From Streptomyces sp. SA15 (GTDB lineage Bacteria; Actinomycetota; Actinomycetes; Streptomycetales; Streptomycetaceae), in the NCBI RefSeq assembly GCF_002291145.1, contig NZ_NTGE01000095.1:62001-126000 (forward strand): DNA of 64,000 nt, read 5' to 3'. The translations under genes and the position numbers were made by a program. The notes beneath the pieces are model-generated. The model was given only the letters and a program-made list of their open reading frames with translations. It ran no database searches and was not told the origin of the DNA. How positions within the stretch are numbered: the stretch's first letter is position 1; every line of letters begins with the position of its first letter. Below, one piece after another: positions 16,666 through 24,082 of this stretch.

Positions 16666-17443
16666 CCCCGAACCTCCGTACCGCCAGCGGAAAGAACACC
16701 GCGAGCAGAGCCAGCGGCCAGGCCACCGCCGCCCACACATGCCCCGGCTCCCCGCCCGGCCCGCCGAACAGGTCCCGTACCGCCGTCGCCGTCTGGGACA
16801 TCGGGTTCCACTCGACCACGGTGCCCAGCCAGTCCGGCATGGAGTCGGGAGTCGCGAAGGCGTTGGAGAGGAAACCGACCGGCCAGACCAGGATCTGCAC
16901 GGCCTGCACCAACTCCGGCTTCCCGGCCACCATGGCCAGGTGGATGCCGATCCACAGCATGGCGAAGCGGAAGAGCAGGAGCAGACCGACGGCGCCGAGG
17001 AAGGCGCCCGGGCCGCCGTGCGCGCGCCAGCCGATCGCGTAGCCGACGCCGATCATCACGGTCAGAATCAGTGCCGACTGGAGCATGTCGGCGACCGAAC
17101 GGCCCACCAGTACCGCGCCGTTGGTCATCGGCATGGACCGGAAGCGGTCGATCACGCCCTTGTTGAGGTCCTGCGTGACGGCCACCATGGTCCCTTCGAG
17201 CCCGAACGCCATGGTCAGCGCGAGCATGCCGGGGACCAGGTAGTCGACGTACTCCCCCGCCACGTCCCGGCCACCGCCGACGAGGTAGCCGAACATCAGC
17301 AGCAGCATCACAGGGAAGACCAGGCCGACCACGACCTGTACCGGCTGCCGCGCCCAGTGGGCGAGTTCGCGGCGGGTCATGGTCCAGGAGTCGGTCAGTG
17401 CGTACGTGCTCGTGCGCGGTCTCGTGCTCACACTCGCGCTCAT
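16652..17443 (-). CDS. ABC-2 type transporter permease (DrrB-like)
   Basis: A 263-residue permease with six predicted membrane spans (VVVGLVFPVMLLLMFGYLVGG and others) and the ABC-2 motif region GVIDRFRSMPMTNGAVLVGRS. It probably exports a drug or hydrophobic compound with the adjacent ATPase. Its ATG overlaps the ATPase stop (ATGA) and has GGAGG upstream, so the two are coupled. The stop lies in the first unit of the tandem repeat. Confidence 0.92.
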   Translation of the reverse strand: MSASVSTRPRTSTYALTDSWTMTRRELAHWARQPVQVVVGLVFPVMLLLMFGYLVGGGRDVAGEYVDYLVPGMLALTMAFGLEGTMVAVTQDLNKGVIDRFRSMPMTNGAVLVGRSVADMLQSALILTVMIGVGYAIGWRAHGGPGAFLGAVGLLLLFRFAMLWIGIHLAMVAGKPELVQAVQILVWPVGFLSNAFATPDSMPDWLGTVVEWNPMSQTATAVRDLFGGPGGEPGHVWAAVAWPLALLAVFFPLAVRRFGALSK

Positions 17444-18405
17444 ACGGCCTCCTTCACTCGGGCGTCGTCCGCTCGCTGGTCCCCGGTGAGGTGCAGGAAC
17501 ACCTCGTCCAGCGTCGGGCGGCGAAGAGCCACGTCCTCCGCCTCGATGCCGGCCTCCTCCAGGGCCCGTACGACACCGGAGAGCGCCGCCATGCGGTCGG
17601 CGACCGGGGCACTGAGCAGCCGGAGGTCGGCGTCGACGGAGACCTCGTCCTTGGACATGGGCAACAGGGCCACGGCCGCGCCCAGTTGCCCCGCGTCCCG
17701 CAGGACCACGTCGATGCGGTCGCCGCCGGTCATCGCCTTCAGCTGGTCCGCCGTGCCGTCCGCGATGACTCGGCCCCGGTCGACGACCGAGATGCGGTCG
17801 GCGAGCTGATCGGCCTCCTCCAGGTACTGGGTGGTCAGCAGGACGGTCGTACCGCCGCCGACGAGCGAGCGGACCGCGGCCCACACCTCGGCGCGACCGC
17901 GCGGGTCGAGGCCGGTGGTCGGTTCGTCCAGGAAGAGCACCTCCGGTTCGGTGATCAGGGAGGCCGCGAGGTCCAGGCGGCGGCGCATGCCGCCGCTGTA
18001 GGCACGCACGGGTTTGCGGCCGGTGTCGGTCAGGCCGAAGCGCTCCAGGAGCTCGTCGGCGCGCACGCGCGCGTGGCGGGCACCCAGGTGGTAGAGGCGG
18101 GCGAACATCTCCAGGTTCTGACGGCCGGAGAGCTCCTCGTCGAGGGCCGCGTGCTGGCCGAGCAGGCCGATGCGCAGACGCACGTCGTACGCCCGGCCGG
18201 CCACGTCGTGGCCGGCCACCTCGGCGCGGCCCTCGTCCGGCCTCAGCAGGGTGGTCAGGACCCGTACGGTGGTGGTCTTGCCGGCGCCGTTCGGGCCCAG
18301 CAGGCCGTGGACGGTGCCGCGAGCCACCCTCAGATCGAGCCCGTCCAGGGCCGCCTTGTCGCCGTACCGCTTCCGCAGGCCTTCGGCGACGATCGCGTCG
18401 GTCAT
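17440..18405 (-). CDS. Daunorubicin-resistance-type ABC transporter ATP-binding protein (DrrA-like)
   Basis: A 321-residue ATPase with Walker A LLGPNGAGKTTTVR (about 35-48), the Q-loop IGLLGQHAAL, signature YSGGMRRRLDLA, Walker B VLFLDEPTTGLDP and the H-loop region (LLTTQYLEEADQ). The C-terminal extension is of the DrrA type. It energises the downstream permease. The gene is preceded by two PadR-type operator palindromes, which points to ligand-relieved repression by the adjacent PadR protein. Confidence 0.93.
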   Translation of the reverse strand: MTDAIVAEGLRKRYGDKAALDGLDLRVARGTVHGLLGPNGAGKTTTVRVLTTLLRPDEGRAEVAGHDVAGRAYDVRLRIGLLGQHAALDEELSGRQNLEMFARLYHLGARHARVRADELLERFGLTDTGRKPVRAYSGGMRRRLDLAASLITEPEVLFLDEPTTGLDPRGRAEVWAAVRSLVGGGTTVLLTTQYLEEADQLADRISVVDRGRVIADGTADQLKAMTGGDRIDVVLRDAGQLGAAVALLPMSKDEVSVDADLRLLSAPVADRMAALSGVVRALEEAGIEAEDVALRRPTLDEVFLHLTGDQRADDARVKEAV

Positions 18406-18441
18406 CGGGCTCCTTCCGGGTAGAGGACAGCGCGAGCAGGT

Positions 18442-18457
18442 TAGTCAAACTTGACTA
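18442..18457. promoter_or_regulatory. Operator 1 for the PadR regulator
   Basis: TAGTCAAACTTGACTA is a 7-2-7 perfect palindrome about 36 bp upstream of the ABC ATPase start. TTGAC-like half sites and the spacing suit a winged-helix dimer. A second copy lies 53 bp away. Confidence 0.75.
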
Positions 18458-18494
18458 CAAGCCCGGCGAGGGAGCGTATGCCCATCCGGGCAAT

Positions 18495-18510
18495 TGGTCA
18501 AACTTGATTA
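18495..18510. promoter_or_regulatory. Operator 2 for the PadR regulator
   Basis: TGGTCAAACTTGATTA matches operator 1 at 14 of 16 positions. It overlaps the stop codon of the padR gene, so the two sites fill the gap between padR and the transporter genes. Confidence 0.7.
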
Positions 18511-19149
18511 GCGAGCGTCCTCCGGATGACGCTCCCCCGTCGCGTACGGGTTCTCCTCACCCTCCGCCAGCACGCCGACGAACGGCTCACCCTCCCCCGC
18601 GAAGGTGTACGCCCCGCCACGGATGCGCTCGATGAGACCTCGAGTCCACTCGGCGCCGGTGTCGGCCGAGTGCACCCAGAAGTTCATGATCTCGCCGATG
18701 TGACCGAGCTGACCGGGACCCTCCTCGGGCGTGTAGTACTCGGTGACCGACTTGCGCCACTCCTCGATGCTGCGCACGCGTTCCTCGAGGAGGCCGAGGA
18801 CTTCCTCGCGGTCCAGGTCGACCATGCAGCCGAGGGCGGCGGTGAGCATGTCCGGCCGCTGGTCGTAGGCGGTGAGGTACTGGCGGACCAGCGAGAGGTA
18901 CTCCTCGGTGCCCTTCTCGGTGAGCTCGTACTCGGTGCGCGGCGGGCCGCCGACGGTGGACGGCGCGATCTCGTGCGCGTGCAGCAGTCCCTGCTTGGCC
19001 ATCTGTTTCAGGGCGTGGTAGATCGAGCCGGGCTTGGCGTTGGACCACTCGTGCGCGCCCCAGTACTCCAGGTCGTTGCGCACCTGGTAGCCGTGGGCCC
19101 GCCCGTGCTGGCGCACGGCGCCCAGCACGAGGAGACGGATCGCTGACAT
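18508..19149 (-). CDS. PadR-family transcriptional regulator
   Basis: A 213-residue PadR protein: an N-terminal winged helix (LLVLGAVRQHGRAHGYQVRNDLEYWG and GSIYHALKQMAKQGLL, then a basic wing PPRTEYELTEKG) and a C-terminal alpha-helical Vir-like dimerisation domain (about 100-213). It lies directly upstream of the ABC exporter with matching palindromes between, so it likely represses that exporter. No palindrome lies upstream of padR itself, so autoregulation is not evident. Confidence 0.9.
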   Translation of the reverse strand: MSAIRLLVLGAVRQHGRAHGYQVRNDLEYWGAHEWSNAKPGSIYHALKQMAKQGLLHAHEIAPSTVGGPPRTEYELTEKGTEEYLSLVRQYLTAYDQRPDMLTAALGCMVDLDREEVLGLLEERVRSIEEWRKSVTEYYTPEEGPGQLGHIGEIMNFWVHSADTGAEWTRGLIERIRGGAYTFAGEGEPFVGVLAEGEENPYATGERHPEDAR

Positions 19150-19174
19150 GCCGTCCAGATTATGCCGCCGCGGG

Positions 19175-19723
19175 TCAGCCCCAGGAGGTGCCCTGCTCCT
19201 TGGCCACCAGTTCGAAGGCGGTGGCGCCGTCCAGAGACTCCCGGATGATGTCTGCGTGGCCGGCGTGCCGGGCCGTCTCGCGGATCAGATGGAGGGCCAG
19301 CCAGCGCATGGAGACGCGCTCGCCCGGGGGAAACCAGGGGTCGTTCGGGAGCGGGAAGGTGTCGTCGAGGCTGGGAACCGTGCGGATGAACGCCTCCGTC
19401 TCGGCGGCGACCTTCTCCCAGTACGCGAGCTGCGACTCGACCGTCTCATCACCCACCAGCTGGAAACACTCGTGCCAGTTCGTCTCGTCCCGGTGGACGG
19501 CCGGCGGCTCGCCCTTGGCACGGGCCACCCAGCCCTGTTCGACCTCGGCGACGTGCTTGAGCAGACCGGCCAGGGACAGCTCACTGGCGCTGGGCCGTGA
19601 CGTCGCCTGCTCCTCGGTCAGCCCCAGCAGCGCCCGGCGGATGCCGCCCCGCTGCTCGGCCAGGAAGGAGAGCAGCGCCCCGCGCTCGTCGCCCTGCGCC
19701 TCGGCTCGCACGTGAGTGACCAT
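19175..19723 (-). CDS. DinB/DUF664 family protein
   Basis: A 182-residue four-helix-bundle protein. The pattern LLKHVAEVEQGW near residue 55 and HLIRETARHAGHADIIRESLDG near residue 145 supplies the three histidines of the DinB_2/DUF664 metal site. Family members are thiol-S-transferase-like or of unknown role. It ends 25 bp from the padR start on the same strand. Confidence 0.85.
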   Translation of the reverse strand: MVTHVRAEAQGDERGALLSFLAEQRGGIRRALLGLTEEQATSRPSASELSLAGLLKHVAEVEQGWVARAKGEPPAVHRDETNWHECFQLVGDETVESQLAYWEKVAAETEAFIRTVPSLDDTFPLPNDPWFPPGERVSMRWLALHLIRETARHAGHADIIRESLDGATAFELVAKEQGTSWG

Positions 19724-19789
19724 GACCGGCCGCCTTTCATCGGAGTCGGGGCCTTGAGAGCCCTTCTGACACCGACGAAACTACGGACC

Positions 19790-19814
19790 CTTGCGGTCAG
19801 CTTCTGTCCGCAAG
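19790..19814 (-). terminator. Possible terminator of the aldehyde dehydrogenase gene
   Basis: CTTGCGG / CCGCAAG (7 bp, 11-nt loop) lies downstream of the dehydrogenase gene and upstream of the DinB gene. The stem is short and there is no T-run. Confidence 0.4.
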
Positions 19815-19902
19815 AGTCCGCCACAGCGACGTCCTCAAGAAAACGTCATCAAGGGATCAGGCCGTCGAGCAGGCCATCAAGGAATGAGAGATCCGAGAGC
19901 GA

Positions 19903-21363
19903 TCAGAACGGGAATCCGCTCCGTCCGTGCTGCACCGAGATCCACTTCAGCGTCGTGAACGAGTCCAGCATCGTGTCGCCGTTCAGCCGGCCGAGCCCCG
20001 AGTGCTTCTCGCCGCCGAACGGGACGATCGGCTCGTCGTGGACCGTGCCGTCGTTCACATGGAACATGCCGGTGTCGATCTGCTTGGCGAAGGCGACCCC
20101 CCGCTCGATGTCGCCCGTGTGGACGGCGCCGCTCAGGCCGTACGGCGTGTCGTTGACGAGGCGTACGGCCTCCTCCTCGCCGTCGAAGGGGACGAGGAAG
20201 ACCACCGGGCCGAAGACCTCCTGCTGGAGCAGGGCGGAGTCGGCGGGGACGCCCGTGAGGACCGAGGGCTCGACCAGGTTGTCGGTCGTCGTGCCGTGCA
20301 CGAGCGCCGTCGCGCCCTCGGCGATCGCCTGCTGGACGACGCCCGAAACGGCGTCCGCCTGGGAGGAGTTGATGACCGGGCCGATGACGGTCTCGGGATC
20401 GCGCGGGTCGCCCGCCTTCAGGGTCTTGACCTTGGCGACGAACTTCTCGGTGAACTCGTCGGCGATCGAGCGGTCGACCAGGACACGGTTGGCGGCCATG
20501 CAGACCTGGCCCTGGTGGACGAACCGGCTGAAGACAGCCGCGTCGACCGCGTAGTCGAGGTCGGCGTCGTCGAGGACCACCAGCGCGCTGTTGCCGCCCA
20601 GTTCGAGGACCGAGCGCTTGAAGTTCGAGGCGCAGACGGTGGCGACGTGACGGCCGACCTTGTCGGAGCCGGTGAAGGAGATGACCTTCGGGACCGGGTG
20701 CTCGATGAAGGCGTCGCCGATCTCGGCGATGTCCGTGATGACGACGTTCAGCAGACCGCCCGGCAGACCCGCGTCCTCGAAGATCTTCGCCACCAGGGAG
20801 CCGCCGGTGATCGGCGTGTTCTGGTGCGGCTTGAGCACGACGGCGTTGCCGAGCGCGAGCGCCGGGGCGACCGACTTGATCGAGAGCAGGAAGGGGAAGT
20901 TGAAGGGGCTGATCACGCCCACGACACCGACGGGCACGCGGTAGACGCGGTTCTCCTTGCCGTCGACCGGCGAGGGGATGATCCGGCCCTCGGGGCGCAG
21001 CGCCAGGTGGATCGACTCGCGCAGGAACTCCTTGGCGAGGTGGAGCTCGAAGGCGGCCTTCAGCCGGGTGCCGCCGAGCTCGGCGATGATCACCTCGGCG
21101 ATCTCCTGCTCGCGCTCCTCGATCAGCCTGAGGGCCTTCTCGAACACCGCGCGGCGGGCGTAGGGGTTGGTCGCCGCCCATTCCTTCTGGGCGCGGGCGG
21201 CCGCCCGGTATGCCTCGTCGACCTCGTCGACCGTGGCTATGGTGATCGACGCCAGCTTCTCGTTGTCGTACGGGTTGAAGTCGATGATGTCCCAGGAGCC
21301 GGTGCCCGGGCGCCACTCACCGTCGATGTACTGCTGAGCCAGGTCGGTGAAGTAGGACGACAT
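19903..21363 (-). CDS. Aldehyde dehydrogenase family protein (benzaldehyde/vanillin dehydrogenase-like)
   Basis: An NAD(P)-dependent dehydrogenase that oxidises an aldehyde to its acid. The 486 residues carry ISPFNFPFLLSIKSVAPALALGNAVVLKPH (cofactor loop), FTGSDKVGRHVA, LELGGNSALVVLDDAD (general-base Glu), the catalytic cysteine in HQGQVCMAANR, and EVFGPVVFLVPF. The short C-terminus and TFTTLKWISVQ-type ending suggest aromatic-aldehyde enzymes; this is inference. ATG at 21363 has GAGGG 6 nt upstream. A longer frame from 21375 is possible. Confidence 0.88.
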   Translation of the reverse strand: MSSYFTDLAQQYIDGEWRPGTGSWDIIDFNPYDNEKLASITIATVDEVDEAYRAAARAQKEWAATNPYARRAVFEKALRLIEEREQEIAEVIIAELGGTRLKAAFELHLAKEFLRESIHLALRPEGRIIPSPVDGKENRVYRVPVGVVGVISPFNFPFLLSIKSVAPALALGNAVVLKPHQNTPITGGSLVAKIFEDAGLPGGLLNVVITDIAEIGDAFIEHPVPKVISFTGSDKVGRHVATVCASNFKRSVLELGGNSALVVLDDADLDYAVDAAVFSRFVHQGQVCMAANRVLVDRSIADEFTEKFVAKVKTLKAGDPRDPETVIGPVINSSQADAVSGVVQQAIAEGATALVHGTTTDNLVEPSVLTGVPADSALLQQEVFGPVVFLVPFDGEEEAVRLVNDTPYGLSGAVHTGDIERGVAFAKQIDTGMFHVNDGTVHDEPIVPFGGEKHSGLGRLNGDTMLDSFTTLKWISVQHGRSGFPF

Positions 21364-21447
21364 GTGATCCCTCAATCGCTAGCAGACACGATCAACAGCA
21401 GACACGCACGACATCACGGTCTGATCACACGTCATCGTACTTGTGTT

Positions 21448-22308
21448 TCAAGAGAGTTGGAGGAGTCCCCGAAGAAGATCCCGGCTCTCGTCCGGCCCCG
21501 GACTGTCCTGTTGCAGTTCCTTCAGCGCCTTCTCGTACTGGGCCACGTCCTCGTGCTTGTCCAGGTACAGCGCGCTGGTGAGCTGCTCCAGGTAGACGAC
21601 GTCGGACAGGTCGGACTCCGGGAAGGACAGGATCGTGAAGGCGCCGGACTCCCCGGAGTGGCCGCCGAAGCTGAACGGCATGATCTGCAGCCGTACGTTG
21701 GGCCGCTCGGAGATCTCGATCAGGTGCTGGAGCTGGCCGCGCATCACCTCGCGCTCGCCGTACGGGCGGCGCAGGGCCGCCTCGTCCAGGACGATGTGGA
21801 AGTCGGGCGCGTTCTCGTCGACGAGGTACTTCTGCCGCTCCAGGCGCAGCGCCACGCGCCGCTCCACGTCGGCCTCGCTGGCGCCCTTCATGCCGCGCCG
21901 CACGACCGCCTGGGCGTACGCCTCGGTCTGCAACAGACCGTGCACGAACTGCACTTCGTACGCGCGGATCAGGGAAGCCGCGCCCTCCAGGCCCACGTAG
22001 GTGGGGAACCAACTCGGCAGAACGTCCGAGTAACTGTGCCACCAGCCCGCGACATTGGCCTCCTTGGCGAGCGAGAGCAGCGAGGTGCGCTCCGCCTCGT
22101 CCGTGATGCCGTACAACGTCAGCAGGTCCTCCACGTCCCTTGTCTTGAAGCTCACCCGGCCCAGTTCCATCCGGCTGATCTTCGACTCGGAGGCGCGGAT
22201 CGAGTAACCCGCCGCCTCGCGCGTGATGCCACGCGCCTCCCGCAGCCGCCTGAGTTGCGAGCCGAGCAGCATCCGCCGCACCACCGATCCGGGCTCTCCC
22301 GCGCTCAC
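21448..22308 (-). CDS. XRE-family regulator with DUF5753 (Scr1/WhiJ-like)
   Basis: A 286-residue protein with an N-terminal HTH (LGSQLRRLREARGITREAAGYSIRASESKISRMELGR, about 15-51) and a C-terminal DUF5753 domain (ending around GAFTILSFPESDLSDVVYLEQ). Such regulators pair with small DUF397 proteins in Streptomyces. The GTG start has GGGAGG 8 nt upstream. It is divergent from an ATPase gene across a 307-bp gap containing a 27-bp element, which I take as its likely operator. Confidence 0.92.
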   Translation of the reverse strand: MSAGEPGSVVRRMLLGSQLRRLREARGITREAAGYSIRASESKISRMELGRVSFKTRDVEDLLTLYGITDEAERTSLLSLAKEANVAGWWHSYSDVLPSWFPTYVGLEGAASLIRAYEVQFVHGLLQTEAYAQAVVRRGMKGASEADVERRVALRLERQKYLVDENAPDFHIVLDEAALRRPYGEREVMRGQLQHLIEISERPNVRLQIMPFSFGGHSGESGAFTILSFPESDLSDVVYLEQLTSALYLDKHEDVAQYEKALKELQQDSPGPDESRDLLRGLLQLS

Positions 22309-22615
22309 GTTCGCCGCCTCCCCAACCGTCTTCAGGGCCCGAAGTCTGCCACTAAAACACTCCGAGCAGTACTCGTCCGATTACAGAGATGGAAAGAAGC
22401 CAGAGTTTCCGCGCAGGAGCGGGAGGGGTTGTGGGAAGGACGGGGCAAGAAGAGGGAGAGAAGATGGCGGAAAAAATGGCCAACAAGCGGTACGGGAGGG
22501 TCCAATTCGGTCACCTGCACGTGCATCTGCCCTTGCATCTGCTGTACGCATCGGAAAACATGGTCCCGCGCAACCGCTGCATCGCAACGACCGCGAATTC
22601 CCGGGAGTGCCTCGC
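22309..22615. promoter_or_regulatory. Intergenic region between the XRE and ATPase genes, with 27-bp element at 22516-22542
   Basis: This 307-bp region has no gene. At 22516-22542 is an element built from TGCACGTGCATCTGC and TGCATCTGC. It recurs at 23577-23603 in the opposite orientation with one mismatch in 27, before the DUF397 gene. CATCTGC is repeated within it at a spacing that could place two regulator dimers. It is 74 bp from the ATPase ATG. Confidence 0.8.
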
Positions 22616-23122
22616 ATGGGGACGAATGGATCGACCATGCTCGAGCCGTTACGGCAGGGCCTTCCGCCGCTTGATCCCGCGGCCGTGTCCAGCGCCGCCT
22701 CCTGTGCTCTGCCCGCCCGTTACGAAGCCGTGCGCGAGGCCAGGCAGTTCACCCGCGGAACGCTGGACCAGTGGGAGCTGGGCGACCGTTTCGACGACGT
22801 GTGCCTGGTGGTCTCCGAGCTGGTCACCAACGCGCTGCGACACGCGCTGCCGGCCGGTACCCCGCGCGTCCCGGAGCAGAACCCGCTCGTACGGCTGCAC
22901 CTGATGCGCTGGACCGAGCGGCTGGTGTGCGCGGTGCGTGACCCCAGCCACGACAGCCCTGTGGCGCGCGAGGCGGACGACTTCTCGGCGGAGTCGGGCC
23001 GCGGCCTGTTCCTCGTCGACTCCTTCAGCGACAGCTGGGGGTGGCATCCGCTCGCGGGCACGCTGGGCGGCAAGGTGGTCTGGGCGCTGTTCCGCGTGCC
23101 TGAGCCGCAGCCGGGCGAATGA
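22616..23122 (+). CDS. ATP-binding protein (RsbW-like histidine-kinase-fold, HATPase_c_2)
   Basis: A 168-residue protein with the GHKL N-box VCLVVSELVTNALRHAL (about 62-78) and the G-box region ESGRGLFLVDSFSDSWGW. No kinase or receiver domain is present. Members are anti-sigma-like regulators, and whiJ/abaA-type clusters pair this protein with an XRE regulator and DUF397. ATG at 22616 has GGGAG 8 nt upstream; the longer frame back to 22223 overlaps the XRE gene and is rejected. Confidence 0.9.
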   Translation: MGTNGSTMLEPLRQGLPPLDPAAVSSAASCALPARYEAVREARQFTRGTLDQWELGDRFDDVCLVVSELVTNALRHALPAGTPRVPEQNPLVRLHLMRWTERLVCAVRDPSHDSPVAREADDFSAESGRGLFLVDSFSDSWGWHPLAGTLGGKVVWALFRVPEPQPGE

Positions 23123-23224
23123 CGGACTTCGGCGTCTTCTGACGCCGAAGTTCTACGCGCGTTACGGCCTGTCAGGTGCCGATCGCCCTCAGTGGCAACG
23201 CTTTCCCGGCTTTCCCGGCGAACG

Positions 23225-23494
23225 TCAGCCTGCTATCAGGTGGTCGAACTCGCCGTCCTTGATACCGAGCAGCATCGCCTCGATCTCGGCCCGCGTGTAG
23301 ACGAGCGCCGGGCCGTCCGGAAAGCGCGAGTTGCGGACGGCCACCTCCCCACCGGGCAGGCGGGCGAACTCCACGCAGGAACCCTGCGAGTTGCTGTGCC
23401 GACTCTTCTGCCAGGCCACCCCGTGCAGCTGGGTGGCGGCCATGCCGTTGTACACGCCGGACGCGTCGGCAACGTCGTACACGTCGTGGTCCAC
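23225..23494 (-). CDS. DUF397 domain protein (Scr2-like partner)
   Basis: An 89-residue protein with the family pattern WQKSRHSNSQGSCVEFARLPGGEVAVRNSRFPDGPALVYTRAEIEAMLLGIKDGEFDHL. GTG at 23494 has GGGGAG 8 nt upstream, giving VDHDVYDVAD. DUF397 proteins bind or counteract their paired XRE regulators. It is convergent with the ATPase gene, and its upstream region holds the second 27-bp element. Confidence 0.9.
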   Translation of the reverse strand: MDHDVYDVADASGVYNGMAATQLHGVAWQKSRHSNSQGSCVEFARLPGGEVAVRNSRFPDGPALVYTRAEIEAMLLGIKDGEFDHLIAG

Positions 23495-23576
23495 AGGTCG
23501 CTCCCCGGTGGTGCATTGGCTGGTGAGGCCATTGATGCAGTGGTCAACTTGACCCGGATCATAGCCCTGTTCATGT

Positions 23577-23603
23577 GCAGATGCATGGGCAGATGCACGT
23601 GCA
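23577..23603 (-). promoter_or_regulatory. Second copy of the 27-bp element, upstream of DUF397
   Basis: Read on the minus strand this copy differs from the one at 22516-22542 at one base. It lies 83 bp upstream of the DUF397 start, about the same distance as the first copy from the ATPase start (74 bp). Matched placement before both genes suggests co-regulation. Confidence 0.8.
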
Positions 23604-23761
23604 CGCGGGGTCATCCTGCGGTTACAGCTTTGGCGACCGCTTTACTCACGGCTGTGACTCGCCTCTGCCCCAGAGCTCGCAAGCCATGCGACCGCCGGCC
23701 CCCGCCCATGAGAAGAGACGCATGCCGCGGCATTCGTGTTCCATCGTTCATGGAAACGACA

Positions 23762-23808
23762 ACAGGTAGGAGGTCCCTACGTGTCGAACGTAGGGACCTC
23801 CTACCTGT
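23762..23808 (-). terminator. Strong terminator after the S18/CobW/L31/L33 operon
   Basis: A perfect 21-bp stem with a 5-nt loop (GTCGA), positions 23762-23782 and 23788-23808. It lies 33 bp after the rpsR2 stop. It is symmetric, so it would also act on transcription from the left. Confidence 0.88.
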
Positions 23809-23841
23809 GTCCTGCCTGTGTCCCGACTGCCGCAGGCGTCG

Positions 23842-24075
23842 TCAGCGGCTGCTGTACGGCAGCAACGCCATCTCCCGCGCGTTCTTGATCGCGCGCGCCA
23901 GGAGCCGCTGCTGCTGGGCCGAGACGCGGGTGACGCGGCGGCTGCGGATCTTGCCGCGGTCGGAGATGAACTTCCGCAGCAGGTCGGTGTCCTTGTAGTC
24001 GATGTACGTGATCTTGGCCTGGTCCAGCGGGTTGGGACGGTGCTTGGCGGGCTTGCGTTCGGGCTTGCGGGGCAT
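23842..24075 (-). CDS. rpsR2: 30S ribosomal protein S18 paralogue, zinc-independent
   Basis: A 77-residue S18: ITYIDYKDTDLLRKFISDRGKIRSRRVTRVSAQQQRLLARAIKNAREMALLPYSS. It has no cysteine. Its position at the end of the zinc-starvation cluster fits the C-minus paralogues that replace zinc-binding versions when zinc is scarce. It is 7 bp behind the CobW gene, so they share a transcript. Confidence 0.95.
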   Translation of the reverse strand: MPRKPERKPAKHRPNPLDQAKITYIDYKDTDLLRKFISDRGKIRSRRVTRVSAQQQRLLARAIKNAREMALLPYSSR

Positions 24076-24082
24076 GGCGGGG

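Noticed and set aside
16652..18448. A single 598-residue ATPase-permease fusion
   Set aside because: The first half is a wrong-frame reading; the true ATPase and permease are separate coupled genes with an ATGA overlap.
22223..22615. N-terminal extension of the ATPase into the XRE gene
   Set aside because: It would overlap the divergent XRE start and the 27-bp element; ATG at 22616 has a good ribosome site.
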